Shown piece after piece: positions 1 to 7,518 of a stretch of 11,319 nucleotides of DNA; the first letter of the stretch is position 1; each line of letters opens with the position of its first letter. The DNA comes from JADLEX01 sp964586775 (GTDB lineage Bacteria > Lernaellota > Lernaellaia > JACKCT01). Under the pieces are notes generated by a model that ran no database searches, was not told the DNA's origin, and saw nothing but the letters and a program-made list of their open reading frames with translations. The translations under genes and the position numbers were made by a program. The stretch is from contig CAZPJD010000082.1 in assembly GCA_964586775.1 (NCBI GenBank), positions 1 through 11,319 of the forward strand, written 5' to 3'.

Positions 1-391
1 GCGGGGGCGGCGGCGGCGCGGGGATGACCTGAAACAACACCGTCGAATTGCCGATGTTGATCTTGCCCTTGCCGCCGGGGCCGAGATCGACCACGAGCCC
101 GCCGCTTGGGCTCTTGGGGGCGTTCGTCGCGATCGCCGCGAGGTCTTTCGTGCCGGCCTGACTGACGATCAGGCCCTCCATGTTCGGGATCGTGTGGAGC
201 TGGAAGTTGCCGGACGACTCCATCAACATCACATGCCGCTTGGGCATGTTCTTCTCGACCACGGTGATCGTGTTCGTCGGATCCGTGCCGATGGTGACCG
301 GCTGCTTCTCCTTGAGGATGACCTCCGAGACCAGTTTGCCGTCCTGGATCAAACCGATCTTGAAGACGCGCTTGCTCACGGGGATGCTCAT
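1..391 (-). CDS. FHA-like protein, N-terminal part; GltG/PglI-like inner-membrane component (partial)
   Basis: The first 130 codons are present and the gene continues beyond window position 1. ATG at 389-391 is preceded by a purine-rich GGAGAGG stretch about 7 nt upstream. Residues 9-121 read as an FHA-type beta domain: a start like KIGLIQDGKLV, then TIGTDPTNTI (33-42), PKRHVML (50-56), and KINIGNSTVLFQVIP (110-124), followed by a run of prolines. From memory of the family, this pattern (FHA-like head, 'GxVTVLFQF'-type strand, proline linker) is that of the GltG/PglI proteins of the Myxococcus gliding machinery, which continue into a membrane segment and a TonB-like AgmX/PglI C-terminal domain. 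That part is not visible here. The canonical FHA Gly-Arg and Ser-x-x-His are GT and PKRH, so phosphothreonine binding is doubtful. It is the last visible gene of the minus-strand set, 197 nt after the 78-aa gene. The alternative is a generic FHA-domain protein. Confidence 0.72.
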   Translation of the reverse strand, partial: MSIPVSKRVFKIGLIQDGKLVSEVILKEKQPVTIGTDPTNTITVVEKNMPKRHVMLMESSGNFQLHTIPNMEGLIVSQAGTKDLAAIATNAPKSPSGGLVVDLGPGGKGKINIGNSTVLFQVIPAPPPPP

Positions 392-588
392 GCGCTCACC
401 TCTCCTCTCGCGGCCGGGCCGGGGTTGCCGGTCGGAATCGGGCGTTCCTCGTACTCATCAGATCGTCCTGTCTTCGCCTTCGCACGGTGGCTCCATCCAC
501 GTCCGCCCTGTTCCACCTCGCCGCTCTCGCGGCATTCACCGGACCCCATGGTCGCGCGTCCGCCGCGAGGCGCACGCGCAACGACTTC
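392..588 (-). other. Intercistronic gap with two GC-rich hairpins
   Basis: This is the only sizeable gap in the minus-strand set. Read on the minus strand it holds a hairpin at 579-554 (6 bp, one mismatch, 4 bp, tetraloop) starting about 10 nt after the upstream stop. A second at 533-520 has a perfect 5-bp stem and a GAGA loop, which is a GNRA tetraloop. Neither is followed by a T-run, so they do not look like intrinsic terminators. They could stabilise or process the mRNA between the 78-aa gene and the FHA gene. No convincing promoter was seen. Confidence 0.4.
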
Positions 589-825
589 TCAAAACGGTTC
601 TTCCTCGATCGACTGCACGATCTTGTTCACAAAACTGCGTTTTTTCGCGTTGAGCCCGAAATCGACGTTCGCACGCTGGATGATGTACGACGCCTGCGGA
701 CGCATGATGCGTCCCTCGATGACGATGGAATCCAGTTCGCCCTCCTGGGCGCGAACCGGCGTCGCCAGGACCGTGAACGCCGCCACGGCGACCAGAATGC
801 ACACGAACACGATCGACCGCTTCAT
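589..825 (-). CDS. Small secreted protein of unknown function (78 aa) in the Glt-like operon
   Basis: I do not recognise this protein with certainty. ATG at 823-825 has AGAGG about 7 nt upstream. A longer in-frame reading to position 900 only adds residues before the signal peptide and lacks a ribosome-binding site. Residues 1-26 are a clear signal peptide (MKR, hydrophobic core 5-22, cleavage VRA|QE). The 52-residue mature part starts acidic, carries IVIEGRIMRPQASYIIQRANV (34-54), and ends with a short basic stretch (KKRS) and EEEPF. There is no cysteine in the mature part, no lipobox and no second membrane segment. It sits between the TPR lipoprotein (64-nt gap) and the FHA gene, which by position would correspond to the small gltF slot of M. 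xanthus. That equivalence rests on order only. It is probably a periplasmic partner of the same complex. Confidence 0.75.
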   Translation of the reverse strand: MKRSIVFVCILVAVAAFTVLATPVRAQEGELDSIVIEGRIMRPQASYIIQRANVDFGLNAKKRSFVNKIVQSIEEEPF

Positions 826-889
826 CGGCGACCTCTTTGCGCACGCGCCTTTTCCGATGCGCCATTCATACCGGATTTGCGTGCGCGTG

Positions 890-2008
890 TCATGATCCAC
901 CCTGCAGGGACTTGATCCACTCGGGCACCAGCTCGTTCTTCTGACGCCTCGATTGCGCGTACTGCCAATACTTCTGATAGTTCACGAGCGCCTGCGCCTT
1001 GTCGCCCAGATCCTGCTCGTAGAGCACCGCGAGATTCAGGTACGCCTCGGCGAGCCCCGGGTCGCGCGCGATGGCCGCCTCGAGGGCCTTTTTGGCTTCC
1101 TTGGGCTGGCCGTTGGCGCGCAGCGCCGCGCCGAGGTTCGCCTGCGCGACGGCATTGTACGGATCGGCCGCGACGGCGGATTGCAGCGTGCCGAGTGCCT
1201 GCGTCGCCTGATTGAGGCGAAGCTGGATCGCGCCGAGGTTGGCCAGCGCCGCCCCGTTGGACGGATCGACGCCGACGGCCTTCTGGAACGCGTTTCGCGC
1301 CTCGCCCCACTCCTCGAGCATCACGTAATAACGGCCGAGGTTGTTGTGGAGCGTGGCGTTGTCGGGCGCGATTTTGAGCGTGTTGCTCAGAATCGTGACG
1401 GCCATGCCGACCTTGCCGCTGCGCGCGTAGCACTCGGCGAGGTTGATGTGCGCGTCGGCGAAGGAAACATCCTTGGCGATCACCGCGCGGAACTCGCGCT
1501 CGGCGTCGTCAGGGCGATTCATCGCCAGATACACGGCACCGAGGTTGTTGCGCGCCGTCAGGTCGTCGGGGTTTTTGGCGAGCGCGGCTTGGAAGATCGA
1601 GATCGCCTGGCTTCCGCGGCCCGACGCGGCGAGCGCGGAGCCGAGCCCGGCCTGCGCCTTGGGATCGTCGGGGCGCGTCACCATATAGCGGCGGAACGCT
1701 TCTTCTGCTTCGGTGTACCGGCCCAGGCGATGCAGCGAGACGCCGAGGTTGAACCAAGCGTCGAGATTGCCGCCGTTGGCCTGCGTCGCCAGACGGAAGC
1801 GCTCTTCCGCCTTGACGATGTTGCCTTTTTTCACCCACGAGACGCCCTGATTGTAGAGCACCACGTCGGCGCCCGGCCCGGTCGGAACCGGTTCGGACGG
1901 CTCGCCGCCGCCCTTGGCCGAACCCGAGTCGGGCTTCGTGCTTCCGGCGCAACCAACGACCAGCCCGAGGGCGATGACGAGCGCGAAAACCGGGACGAGC
2001 TTGTTCAT
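890..2008 (-). CDS. TPR repeat lipoprotein, GltE/AglT-like
   Basis: The product is 372 aa. ATG at 2006-2008 overlaps the upstream stop as ATGA and has GGGAGG (2015-2020) 6 nt upstream. The in-frame extension to 2383 is only the antisense-free alternate frame of the upstream gene and would bury the signal peptide. Residues 1-20 form a lipoprotein signal with lipobox LVVGC (Cys20). Residue +2 is Ala, so by the E. coli sorting rule it would go to the outer membrane. A Gly/Ser/Pro linker (21-46) is followed by nine consecutive 34-residue TPR units with no gap (47-352), each showing the W/N-LG-Y...A...F...P pattern, and a 20-residue tail. Length, lipobox and TPR content match the adventurous-gliding TPR lipoprotein GltE (AglT) and its sporulation paralogue NfsE. 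The role would be a periplasm-facing scaffold linking outer-membrane and periplasmic parts. The family call is by architecture and neighbours; a generic TPR lipoprotein cannot be excluded. Confidence 0.8.
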   Translation of the reverse strand: MNKLVPVFALVIALGLVVGCAGSTKPDSGSAKGGGEPSEPVPTGPGADVVLYNQGVSWVKKGNIVKAEERFRLATQANGGNLDAWFNLGVSLHRLGRYTEAEEAFRRYMVTRPDDPKAQAGLGSALAASGRGSQAISIFQAALAKNPDDLTARNNLGAVYLAMNRPDDAEREFRAVIAKDVSFADAHINLAECYARSGKVGMAVTILSNTLKIAPDNATLHNNLGRYYVMLEEWGEARNAFQKAVGVDPSNGAALANLGAIQLRLNQATQALGTLQSAVAADPYNAVAQANLGAALRANGQPKEAKKALEAAIARDPGLAEAYLNLAVLYEQDLGDKAQALVNYQKYWQYAQSRRQKNELVPEWIKSLQGGS

Positions 2009-5000
2009 TTCGCGCCTCCCGGTGCGGGAGTCGTCGGCATCGGCATCGTCTCGGTGTTGAAGACGCCGCCCGCGTAAGACGGCACGGTGCCGAAAACGGC
2101 CTCCTCGAACTTCAGGGCCGACACCTTGGACTTGTAGAACGGCAGCATGGCCGCGCTCTGGTCGATCCACTTGTTGCGCACGCGCTCGCTGTTGCCCTTC
2201 TCGACGTTTTTCTCGAAGGCTTCCTGCGCCTTGGCCTTGATGGGGAAGGCGATATCCTCGAGCTTGATGACGTATTCGTCTTCCTGCTCGGGCGAGAGGC
2301 CCTCGGGGATCGGCGCTTTGAACAGCGATTCGGAGAACTCGCGATTGAGCATGCCCGTCATGTGCAGCGCGGCGGTGAACCACTCGAAGTCGCCGAAATT
2401 CGCGACCTCTTCGTAGGCGGTCTTGAGCGTCTTGTAGGTCTCGGACTTCTGCTTGAGCACGGTCGCGTCAGTGGCGATGTTGCCCGAGAATTTGAGCGCG
2501 ACGTAGGAATCCCAGATCGGCTGGGCGAGGTAGAATCTCGCCATCGCGGCGTACTTTTTGGATTCGGGGGCGTTGGCGCCGAACCGCTGATAGACGCCGA
2601 CCGCGAGGTTGAGGTTGCGCTGGGCTTCAGCCGAATCGCCGCGTTCCTGCGCGCGCACGCCGACCTTGGCGTAGGCCTCGACCAGGCGCGTGGGATCGTT
2701 GGTGAAGCGCTCGGTGTATCGCCGATAGACCTGCTCGGCCGAGGCGTCGTCGTTGCGCGTCTCGTAGGTTTTGGCCATGAGGAAATAGAGTTCGCCCGCG
2801 TCGGCCGCCGTGGCGTACTTGGCGGCGTAGGTGGTCGCGAGTTGTTCGGCGCGACCGAATTCGTGATCCTTGAGGGCGAGCAGGGCCGAGTTGTAGAGGG
2901 CGTTCTGCGCGTCCTTGTGATCGGGGAAGAGCGAGCTGAAGCGCTCGTACGACTGCTGCGCCTGCGCGAAGTCGCCCAGCCGCTCGTAGTTATACGCGGC
3001 GTGGAACAGATCGTCCTGCGCGTACTGATATTTCGGGTATTCCTCGGCGACCTTGGTCAGATAGCGGTTCGCCTCGGCCAGATTGTTCATCTTGTGTTCG
3101 AGGATGTACGCCGAGTTGTGCAGCGCGGTGGGCGCGTCCTTGGCGGTGGGGTTGTCCTGATAGGCCGCGTTGTACGCCGCGAGGGCATCGGAATATTTGC
3201 CCTCGTCGGCGAGGCGCGACGCCATCAGCAGTCCCGCCGCGGACGCCATTTCGATCTCTTTCTTGCGCGTCTCGGGATCGGCGGACGGATTGTCCGCGAG
3301 GATCTGGCTGATCTGCTGGAGATTGCCGCCCAGTTTCGCGCCCTCGACCGAGTAGAACTTCGCGGCGTCGGCGGCCTTGGTGCCGGGATATTCGGTCATG
3401 ACGCGGCTGAAGATCTGCTGCGCGTCGTCGATGTGACCGTGCCAAAACTGAACCTCGCCCGCGGCGAAAAGGTAGTCGCCCGGGATCTTGTCACCCTTCT
3501 TGGCGTCGGGCGCGTAAGCGACGAGTTCGTCGACATACGCCTGGGCCGTCGCCGACAGCGGCACGACCTGCATCTTGAATTCGTCGCCGCCGCCGACCTC
3601 CGCGCCGCCGCCCTTGGTGATCTTTTCGCGAAGTTCCTTGTTGGGCAGGCCGCCCTCTTTCTCGATCTGCCGCTCCAGGCTCTTCACGACGGCGAAGCGC
3701 GCATCGACGTAGTACTTGCCCTGCTGATCCTTGGCCACCTGGCGATAGGTGCCCGCCGCGGGCATGAATTCGCCGACGGCGTAGTACGCCTCGGCGAGGT
3801 TGAACAGGGCTTCGTAGTAGTTCTTTCCGTCGGGGTATTCGCGCGTGTACTTTTCGTAGCTGCTGATCGCGCGGCGCAGCGAATCGTTGCGCTCCGCCTC
3901 GTCGATCTCCTTACGCTGCGACTTTTCGTGGTGGAACGTCGCGGACGCATACAACGCGTTCATGCGGGTCTTGTCGGCCGCGACCCGGTCTTCCTTCTTG
4001 CTGTCCTCGTTGACCTTCGCCCACGCGCTGTCGGGACCGTAAAGCGTCGCCATGCGCTCCGATTCGGCGACCGCCTTCTCCCATTCGGCTTCTTTGTAGT
4101 AGCTGTCCACGATCTGCATATGGACCGTCGGATTCTTGGGGTCGTTCGGATAGCGCTCGAGGTACAGCAGCGTCGCCTTGCGTCCGTTCTCGAAGTCGTC
4201 GTTGCCGAAGTAGACCTCGCTCATCTTGCGCAGGACGTCGCGGTTCCACTTCTCCTGGCCGCTCTGCGTGAAGAACGACTGCGCCATGCCGAGGCCCTGA
4301 TCGCCGTGGTCGGCGAACGAGATGGCGATATAATCGACGGCTTCCTTGCGCAGGTCGTCGCCGCCGCCGAGGCGCTTGGTGGGACGCGATTCGTAATAGC
4401 GCAGCACCTGCTTGAAGTACTCGATCGCGGTTCCCAGCGGCTCCATATTTCTTTCGTTGGCCATCTTGTAGTAGGTCCAACCCAGCTTATAGAGCGCCTT
4501 GTCGTAGAACTTCGAGCTCTTCTGCACCTGCTTGTAGTGTGCGATCGCCTGATCGTACGAGGCGCGGTCGAGCTCGCCGCGATCGAAATAAATCTCGCCC
4601 ATGCGGATGTGGGCCTCGGCCACGAAGGGGCTGTCCGGTTTTTCGGTCTGCAACCGGTGGTACATCGCCAGCGCGCCCTCGGTGTCGTCCGCCTCCGTCA
4701 GGCAATACGCGAGCATGTAGTAGACCATGTCGATGTTCGCGTAGTCGGGGTGGTCGGCGAGGATGCGATGGTAGAGATCGACGGAGCGGGAGAAATCGTG
4801 AATCGGCGGCTCGCCCGGATCGGAGCCCGCCGAGAGCTGCGCGTCGTAGGCGTCCATGCGCGCGTTGAACTCTTCGTGGGCTTCCTCGAAGTAGAGCTGC
4901 GCGAGCCGGAACTGGATGTCCGGGTTCATCCGCGCCTCGCCGCTGTCGGCGAGCATCTGCTCGAATTTGGCGATGGTCGCGCGCCGCGCCGCGGTCTTTT

Positions 5001-5361
5001 GCGATTCGATCGCCTTGATCTGATCGCGATATTTCGTGCGGATCTGGTCCTGGCCCAGCGTCTCCGCGTCCTGCGTCATGTTCTGCTTTTGCATGCGCTT
5101 GAGGCGAAGCTGGCGCTTGAGGATCGAGATCTGGTTGCGGATCTCTTTTTTCTCTTCCTGCTGCGACGGGGCCAGCAACTCGTTGGCCTTCTGCTCGAGC
5201 TCGGCGATCTGGGCGACCAGCGCGTCGATCTCCGATTGCAGGGCGTCGGGGCTCTCGGGCGCTTTCATCACCGAGTCGCCGCCCTGCGCCCAAGCCGGGG
5301 CGACCGCGAACGTCATCGCGCACGCACAACACCAGATGAGCGCCGTCGCGAAGCGTCTCAC
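2005..5361 (-). CDS. Large periplasmic coiled-coil/TPR protein, GltD/AgmU-like
   Basis: The product is 1118 aa. The start is GTG (5359-5361), overlapping the upstream TGA as GTGA, with GGAGG at 5369-5373 and a 7-nt spacer. Residues 1-25 are a signal peptide (cleavage AWA|QG). About 38-145 is charged, heptad-like coiled coil rich in Glu, Lys and Gln. From about 150 to 1000 there are many degenerate TPR-like units of the tol-pal/YbgF type, for example FRLAQLYFEEAHEEF near 145-165, HIRMGEIYFDRGELDRA near 250, LFNLAEAYYAVGEF near 520-530 and LYFLMAKTYETRNDD near 860. The C-terminus (about 1094-1118) is a Pro/Thr/Gly tail. Size, export and TPR content agree with GltD (AgmU), a periplasmic subunit of the gliding complex in M. 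xanthus, and with NfsD. Coupling to both neighbours suggests fixed stoichiometry. No enzymatic motif was seen. Glt assignment is inference from architecture and order; secreted TPR scaffold is secure. Confidence 0.82.
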   Translation of the reverse strand: MRRFATALIWCCACAMTFAVAPAWAQGGDSVMKAPESPDALQSEIDALVAQIAELEQKANELLAPSQQEEKKEIRNQISILKRQLRLKRMQKQNMTQDAETLGQDQIRTKYRDQIKAIESQKTAARRATIAKFEQMLADSGEARMNPDIQFRLAQLYFEEAHEEFNARMDAYDAQLSAGSDPGEPPIHDFSRSVDLYHRILADHPDYANIDMVYYMLAYCLTEADDTEGALAMYHRLQTEKPDSPFVAEAHIRMGEIYFDRGELDRASYDQAIAHYKQVQKSSKFYDKALYKLGWTYYKMANERNMEPLGTAIEYFKQVLRYYESRPTKRLGGGDDLRKEAVDYIAISFADHGDQGLGMAQSFFTQSGQEKWNRDVLRKMSEVYFGNDDFENGRKATLLYLERYPNDPKNPTVHMQIVDSYYKEAEWEKAVAESERMATLYGPDSAWAKVNEDSKKEDRVAADKTRMNALYASATFHHEKSQRKEIDEAERNDSLRRAISSYEKYTREYPDGKNYYEALFNLAEAYYAVGEFMPAAGTYRQVAKDQQGKYYVDARFAVVKSLERQIEKEGGLPNKELREKITKGGGAEVGGGDEFKMQVVPLSATAQAYVDELVAYAPDAKKGDKIPGDYLFAAGEVQFWHGHIDDAQQIFSRVMTEYPGTKAADAAKFYSVEGAKLGGNLQQISQILADNPSADPETRKKEIEMASAAGLLMASRLADEGKYSDALAAYNAAYQDNPTAKDAPTALHNSAYILEHKMNNLAEANRYLTKVAEEYPKYQYAQDDLFHAAYNYERLGDFAQAQQSYERFSSLFPDHKDAQNALYNSALLALKDHEFGRAEQLATTYAAKYATAADAGELYFLMAKTYETRNDDASAEQVYRRYTERFTNDPTRLVEAYAKVGVRAQERGDSAEAQRNLNLAVGVYQRFGANAPESKKYAAMARFYLAQPIWDSYVALKFSGNIATDATVLKQKSETYKTLKTAYEEVANFGDFEWFTAALHMTGMLNREFSESLFKAPIPEGLSPEQEDEYVIKLEDIAFPIKAKAQEAFEKNVEKGNSERVRNKWIDQSAAMLPFYKSKVSALKFEEAVFGTVPSYAGGVFNTETMPMPTTPAPGGAK

Positions 5362-7514
5362 TCGTCGTCCTCCTCGCCGCCCTTGTCCTTGTTGTCTTCC
5401 TTTTTGTCCTCGGAAGACTTGTCGTCTTTCGGCTGCTCGGCCGCCGCGCCCGCCGCCGGACGGTATTTGCGTTTGAACTGACGCAGTTCCTCTTCCATCT
5501 GCTTTTGCAGTTGCCGGATCTTCTTGGACGAGGACTCGGTAGCCCGGTAATCGGCGTCGACAACGCCAACTTCGGCCTTGCGCGCGTAGCCGATCAGGCG
5601 ATTCTCGATGTTGTCGAGTTCGCTGCGCGCGGTTTCGCCGAGCGAGTACGTCGCCTCGGCATACACGGCGTCGACCGCCTCGGGATACGTGGTGACGGTG
5701 GTCTCCAGGGTCCGGAAGGTCTGACGGTAGTCGGCCAGAGCCTGCTGCTTTTGCGCCGCCATCTTTTGTTGCGCCTGACCGAGACGCAGATTCGCCTGCG
5801 TGCAGGTCGGCAGCAGCGCGGTGAGGCGCGCCGAAAGTTCGGGCGTGATGGACCCGTTGCCCATCGCGGTTTGGATGCGCGACTGAAGCTGAGTGGAATC
5901 GGATTGCAACACGAGCGACTTGCGATACGAATCCTTGAAGATCGGGAAGGTCGGGTCCTGCTCCAACTTACGCAGTTCGAGTTCGACCTGGCCGATCAGC
6001 TCCTGAATGTCGCGCATGTTCTGGCGCTCGCGCGCCGCGTAATCGTACACGCGGAAGGTCTCGCGCACCTTGCGATCGGCGGCGAGCCAATAAGCGACCT
6101 CTTCCGGCACGCCGGCGGGCACAGCGCCCTTGCCCGTTTCGTCGCCGACGGCGCCGCGCTCGACCATGGCCGCGAGCGTGGCGGGGTCCTGAAGACGCGA
6201 GCGCGCCGACGCGAGCTGGCTGTAGTAGTTGCCGTATTTCGCCTGCACATCGGCGAACGACTTTTTGGCCGCGTCGAAGTTCTCGGCCTGCGCGTAGATG
6301 TTGCCGACCAGCAGCGCCGCCTCGGGCACGTGCTCGCTTTTGGGCGCGTTGGCGACGATGTCGTTGTAGCGTCCCACCGCCTCGTCCTGCAGGGTGGTGA
6401 GCCGTTCGTCGATCTTGCCGAACATGTCGCGCATCTCGGCCAGATCGGTCTCGATCTTCGCGACGCCCGCGTCGAGCGCCGCCGTGTCGTTGGCCTCGGC
6501 GGCCTTGTCGAGCACGTCGGAGTACGCGTCGAAATCTCGCGAGAGGCTGTCGAAGTCGAGCGTTTCGTCGCGGATCTTGAGCAGCAGCAGGTCGTTGCGC
6601 GTCAAAAGCACCCACAGGCTCTCGTACGCGGCCTCGCCAAACTGCCCGTCGCCCGGTTTCACCATCGAATAGGCAGACACCGCCTGCGGAAAATCGTTCT
6701 GTTCGTAGTTCAGTCGGCCGAGCGCGAGATGGGTCTGCGTGCGGACTTCTTCCTGCTCGGGCGTCGTCGGCTCATCGAGGGCGGCCTTGAGGCGACGCAG
6801 TCGCCCCGTGGCCTCTTCGTACCGTTTATCCCGCACCGCAAGCGCGGCAAGCAGATACTGGGCCATCGGGTGGTAATCGGCGCCCTCGGGAATGTCCTCG
6901 AGAATCTGGGTCGCGCCGCCTCGGTCGCCGCGCAGATAAAGTGCCTTGCCGTAGATGTAACGTCCCAAGGACCCGTCGGAACCCGCGGGCAGCGAGGCCA
7001 GGAGTTCCGAGTAGTAGTTCTGCGCCTGCGCGAGGCGGTCGCGCACGATCGCGAGCTGAATCAGCCGGGCGAGCGCCATGCCGTAGTATTTGTTCTTCGC
7101 GCCCTGCGAGCGGATCTCGAGGAAGCGCTTTTCGGATTCGTCGTGATAGCCCGCGTTGAACAGCGAATCGGCGAGATAGAAGTGGGCGTCGGTATAGATG
7201 GCGAGCTGCTGCGCGGTCGGGTGCGTGACGATGGCCTGAAAGATCTCGGCCGCGCCGATGTAGTCGCGCACGAAAAAGTGAAAATCGCGTCCCGCGACGA
7301 AGCGGCGCTGAAGCATCAGCTTGTCGCGTTCGAACGCCTCGCGCGCGAAGTTGGACGTGAGATCATCGACCTGCGCGCCGAGGTCGTTGACGCGCTTTTC
7401 GATATCGTCGACCTCGTCCTCGATCTGCTTCTCGCCGTCCGACTTCGACCACGACGGCGACGCGGCTGGCAGAACCAGCGCAAGGACCGTCAGTGCAATG
7501 AGCCATCGACGCAA
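5358..7514 (-). CDS. Secreted TPR protein with acidic C-terminal tail, GltC-like
   Basis: The product is 718 aa. The start is TTG (7512-7514), because no in-frame ATG or GTG fits. AAGGA (7523-7527) lies 8 nt upstream inside the end of the previous gene, and the next residues MRRWLIALTVLALVL make a proper signal peptide (cleavage near SWS, residue 23). Residues 28-70 are heptad-like coiled coil. About 85-450 holds TPR-like helical pairs, for example AHFYLADSLFNAGYHDESEKRF, LARLIQLAIVRDRLAQA and THLALGRLNYEQNDFPQA. The rest is helical with coiled coil near 660-690, and the last 26 residues are Lys/Asp/Glu rich. The overall plan and length resemble the roughly 670-aa periplasmic TPR protein GltC of the gliding machinery and its paralogue NfsC, but I cannot align them here. 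The function is probably structural, in the periplasm, with the 1118-aa protein. In M. xanthus gltC sits in a different cluster, so its position here would be a merged arrangement if the call is right. Confidence 0.75.
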   Translation of the reverse strand: MRRWLIALTVLALVLPAASPSWSKSDGEKQIEDEVDDIEKRVNDLGAQVDDLTSNFAREAFERDKLMLQRRFVAGRDFHFFVRDYIGAAEIFQAIVTHPTAQQLAIYTDAHFYLADSLFNAGYHDESEKRFLEIRSQGAKNKYYGMALARLIQLAIVRDRLAQAQNYYSELLASLPAGSDGSLGRYIYGKALYLRGDRGGATQILEDIPEGADYHPMAQYLLAALAVRDKRYEEATGRLRRLKAALDEPTTPEQEEVRTQTHLALGRLNYEQNDFPQAVSAYSMVKPGDGQFGEAAYESLWVLLTRNDLLLLKIRDETLDFDSLSRDFDAYSDVLDKAAEANDTAALDAGVAKIETDLAEMRDMFGKIDERLTTLQDEAVGRYNDIVANAPKSEHVPEAALLVGNIYAQAENFDAAKKSFADVQAKYGNYYSQLASARSRLQDPATLAAMVERGAVGDETGKGAVPAGVPEEVAYWLAADRKVRETFRVYDYAARERQNMRDIQELIGQVELELRKLEQDPTFPIFKDSYRKSLVLQSDSTQLQSRIQTAMGNGSITPELSARLTALLPTCTQANLRLGQAQQKMAAQKQQALADYRQTFRTLETTVTTYPEAVDAVYAEATYSLGETARSELDNIENRLIGYARKAEVGVVDADYRATESSSKKIRQLQKQMEEELRQFKRKYRPAAGAAAEQPKDDKSSEDKKEDNKDKGGEEDDE
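5369..5373 (-). promoter_or_regulatory. Shine-Dalgarno for the GTG start at 5361, embedded in the acidic tail
   Basis: GGAGG on the minus strand, 7 nt before GTG. It is read in frame as part of the GAG GAG GAC codons of the upstream protein's terminal EEDDE. Together with the GTGA stop/start overlap it indicates translational coupling. Confidence 0.7.
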
Positions 7515-7518
7515 GACG

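Noticed and set aside
396..581. A 61-codon minus-strand open frame that fits almost exactly in the intercistronic gap
   Set aside because: TTG start with only a poor GAGAAG site, and an Arg-rich composition typical of an out-of-frame reading; no domain. The fit to the gap is noted, but I could not support it as a gene.
953..2077. A 374-codon plus-strand open frame opposite the TPR lipoprotein
   Set aside because: Antisense shadow of the nine TPR units; no start signal and no family pattern.
2009..2383. A 125-residue N-terminal extension of the TPR lipoprotein
   Set aside because: It lies inside the upstream gene in another frame and would place the lipoprotein signal internally.
2362..5481. 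A 1039-codon open frame on the plus strand opposite the 1118-aa TPR gene
   Set aside because: It is the antisense shadow of a high-GC gene: Arg/Val/Leu/Gly-rich, no domain, no ribosome-binding site, while the minus strand has signal peptide, TPRs and coupled starts.
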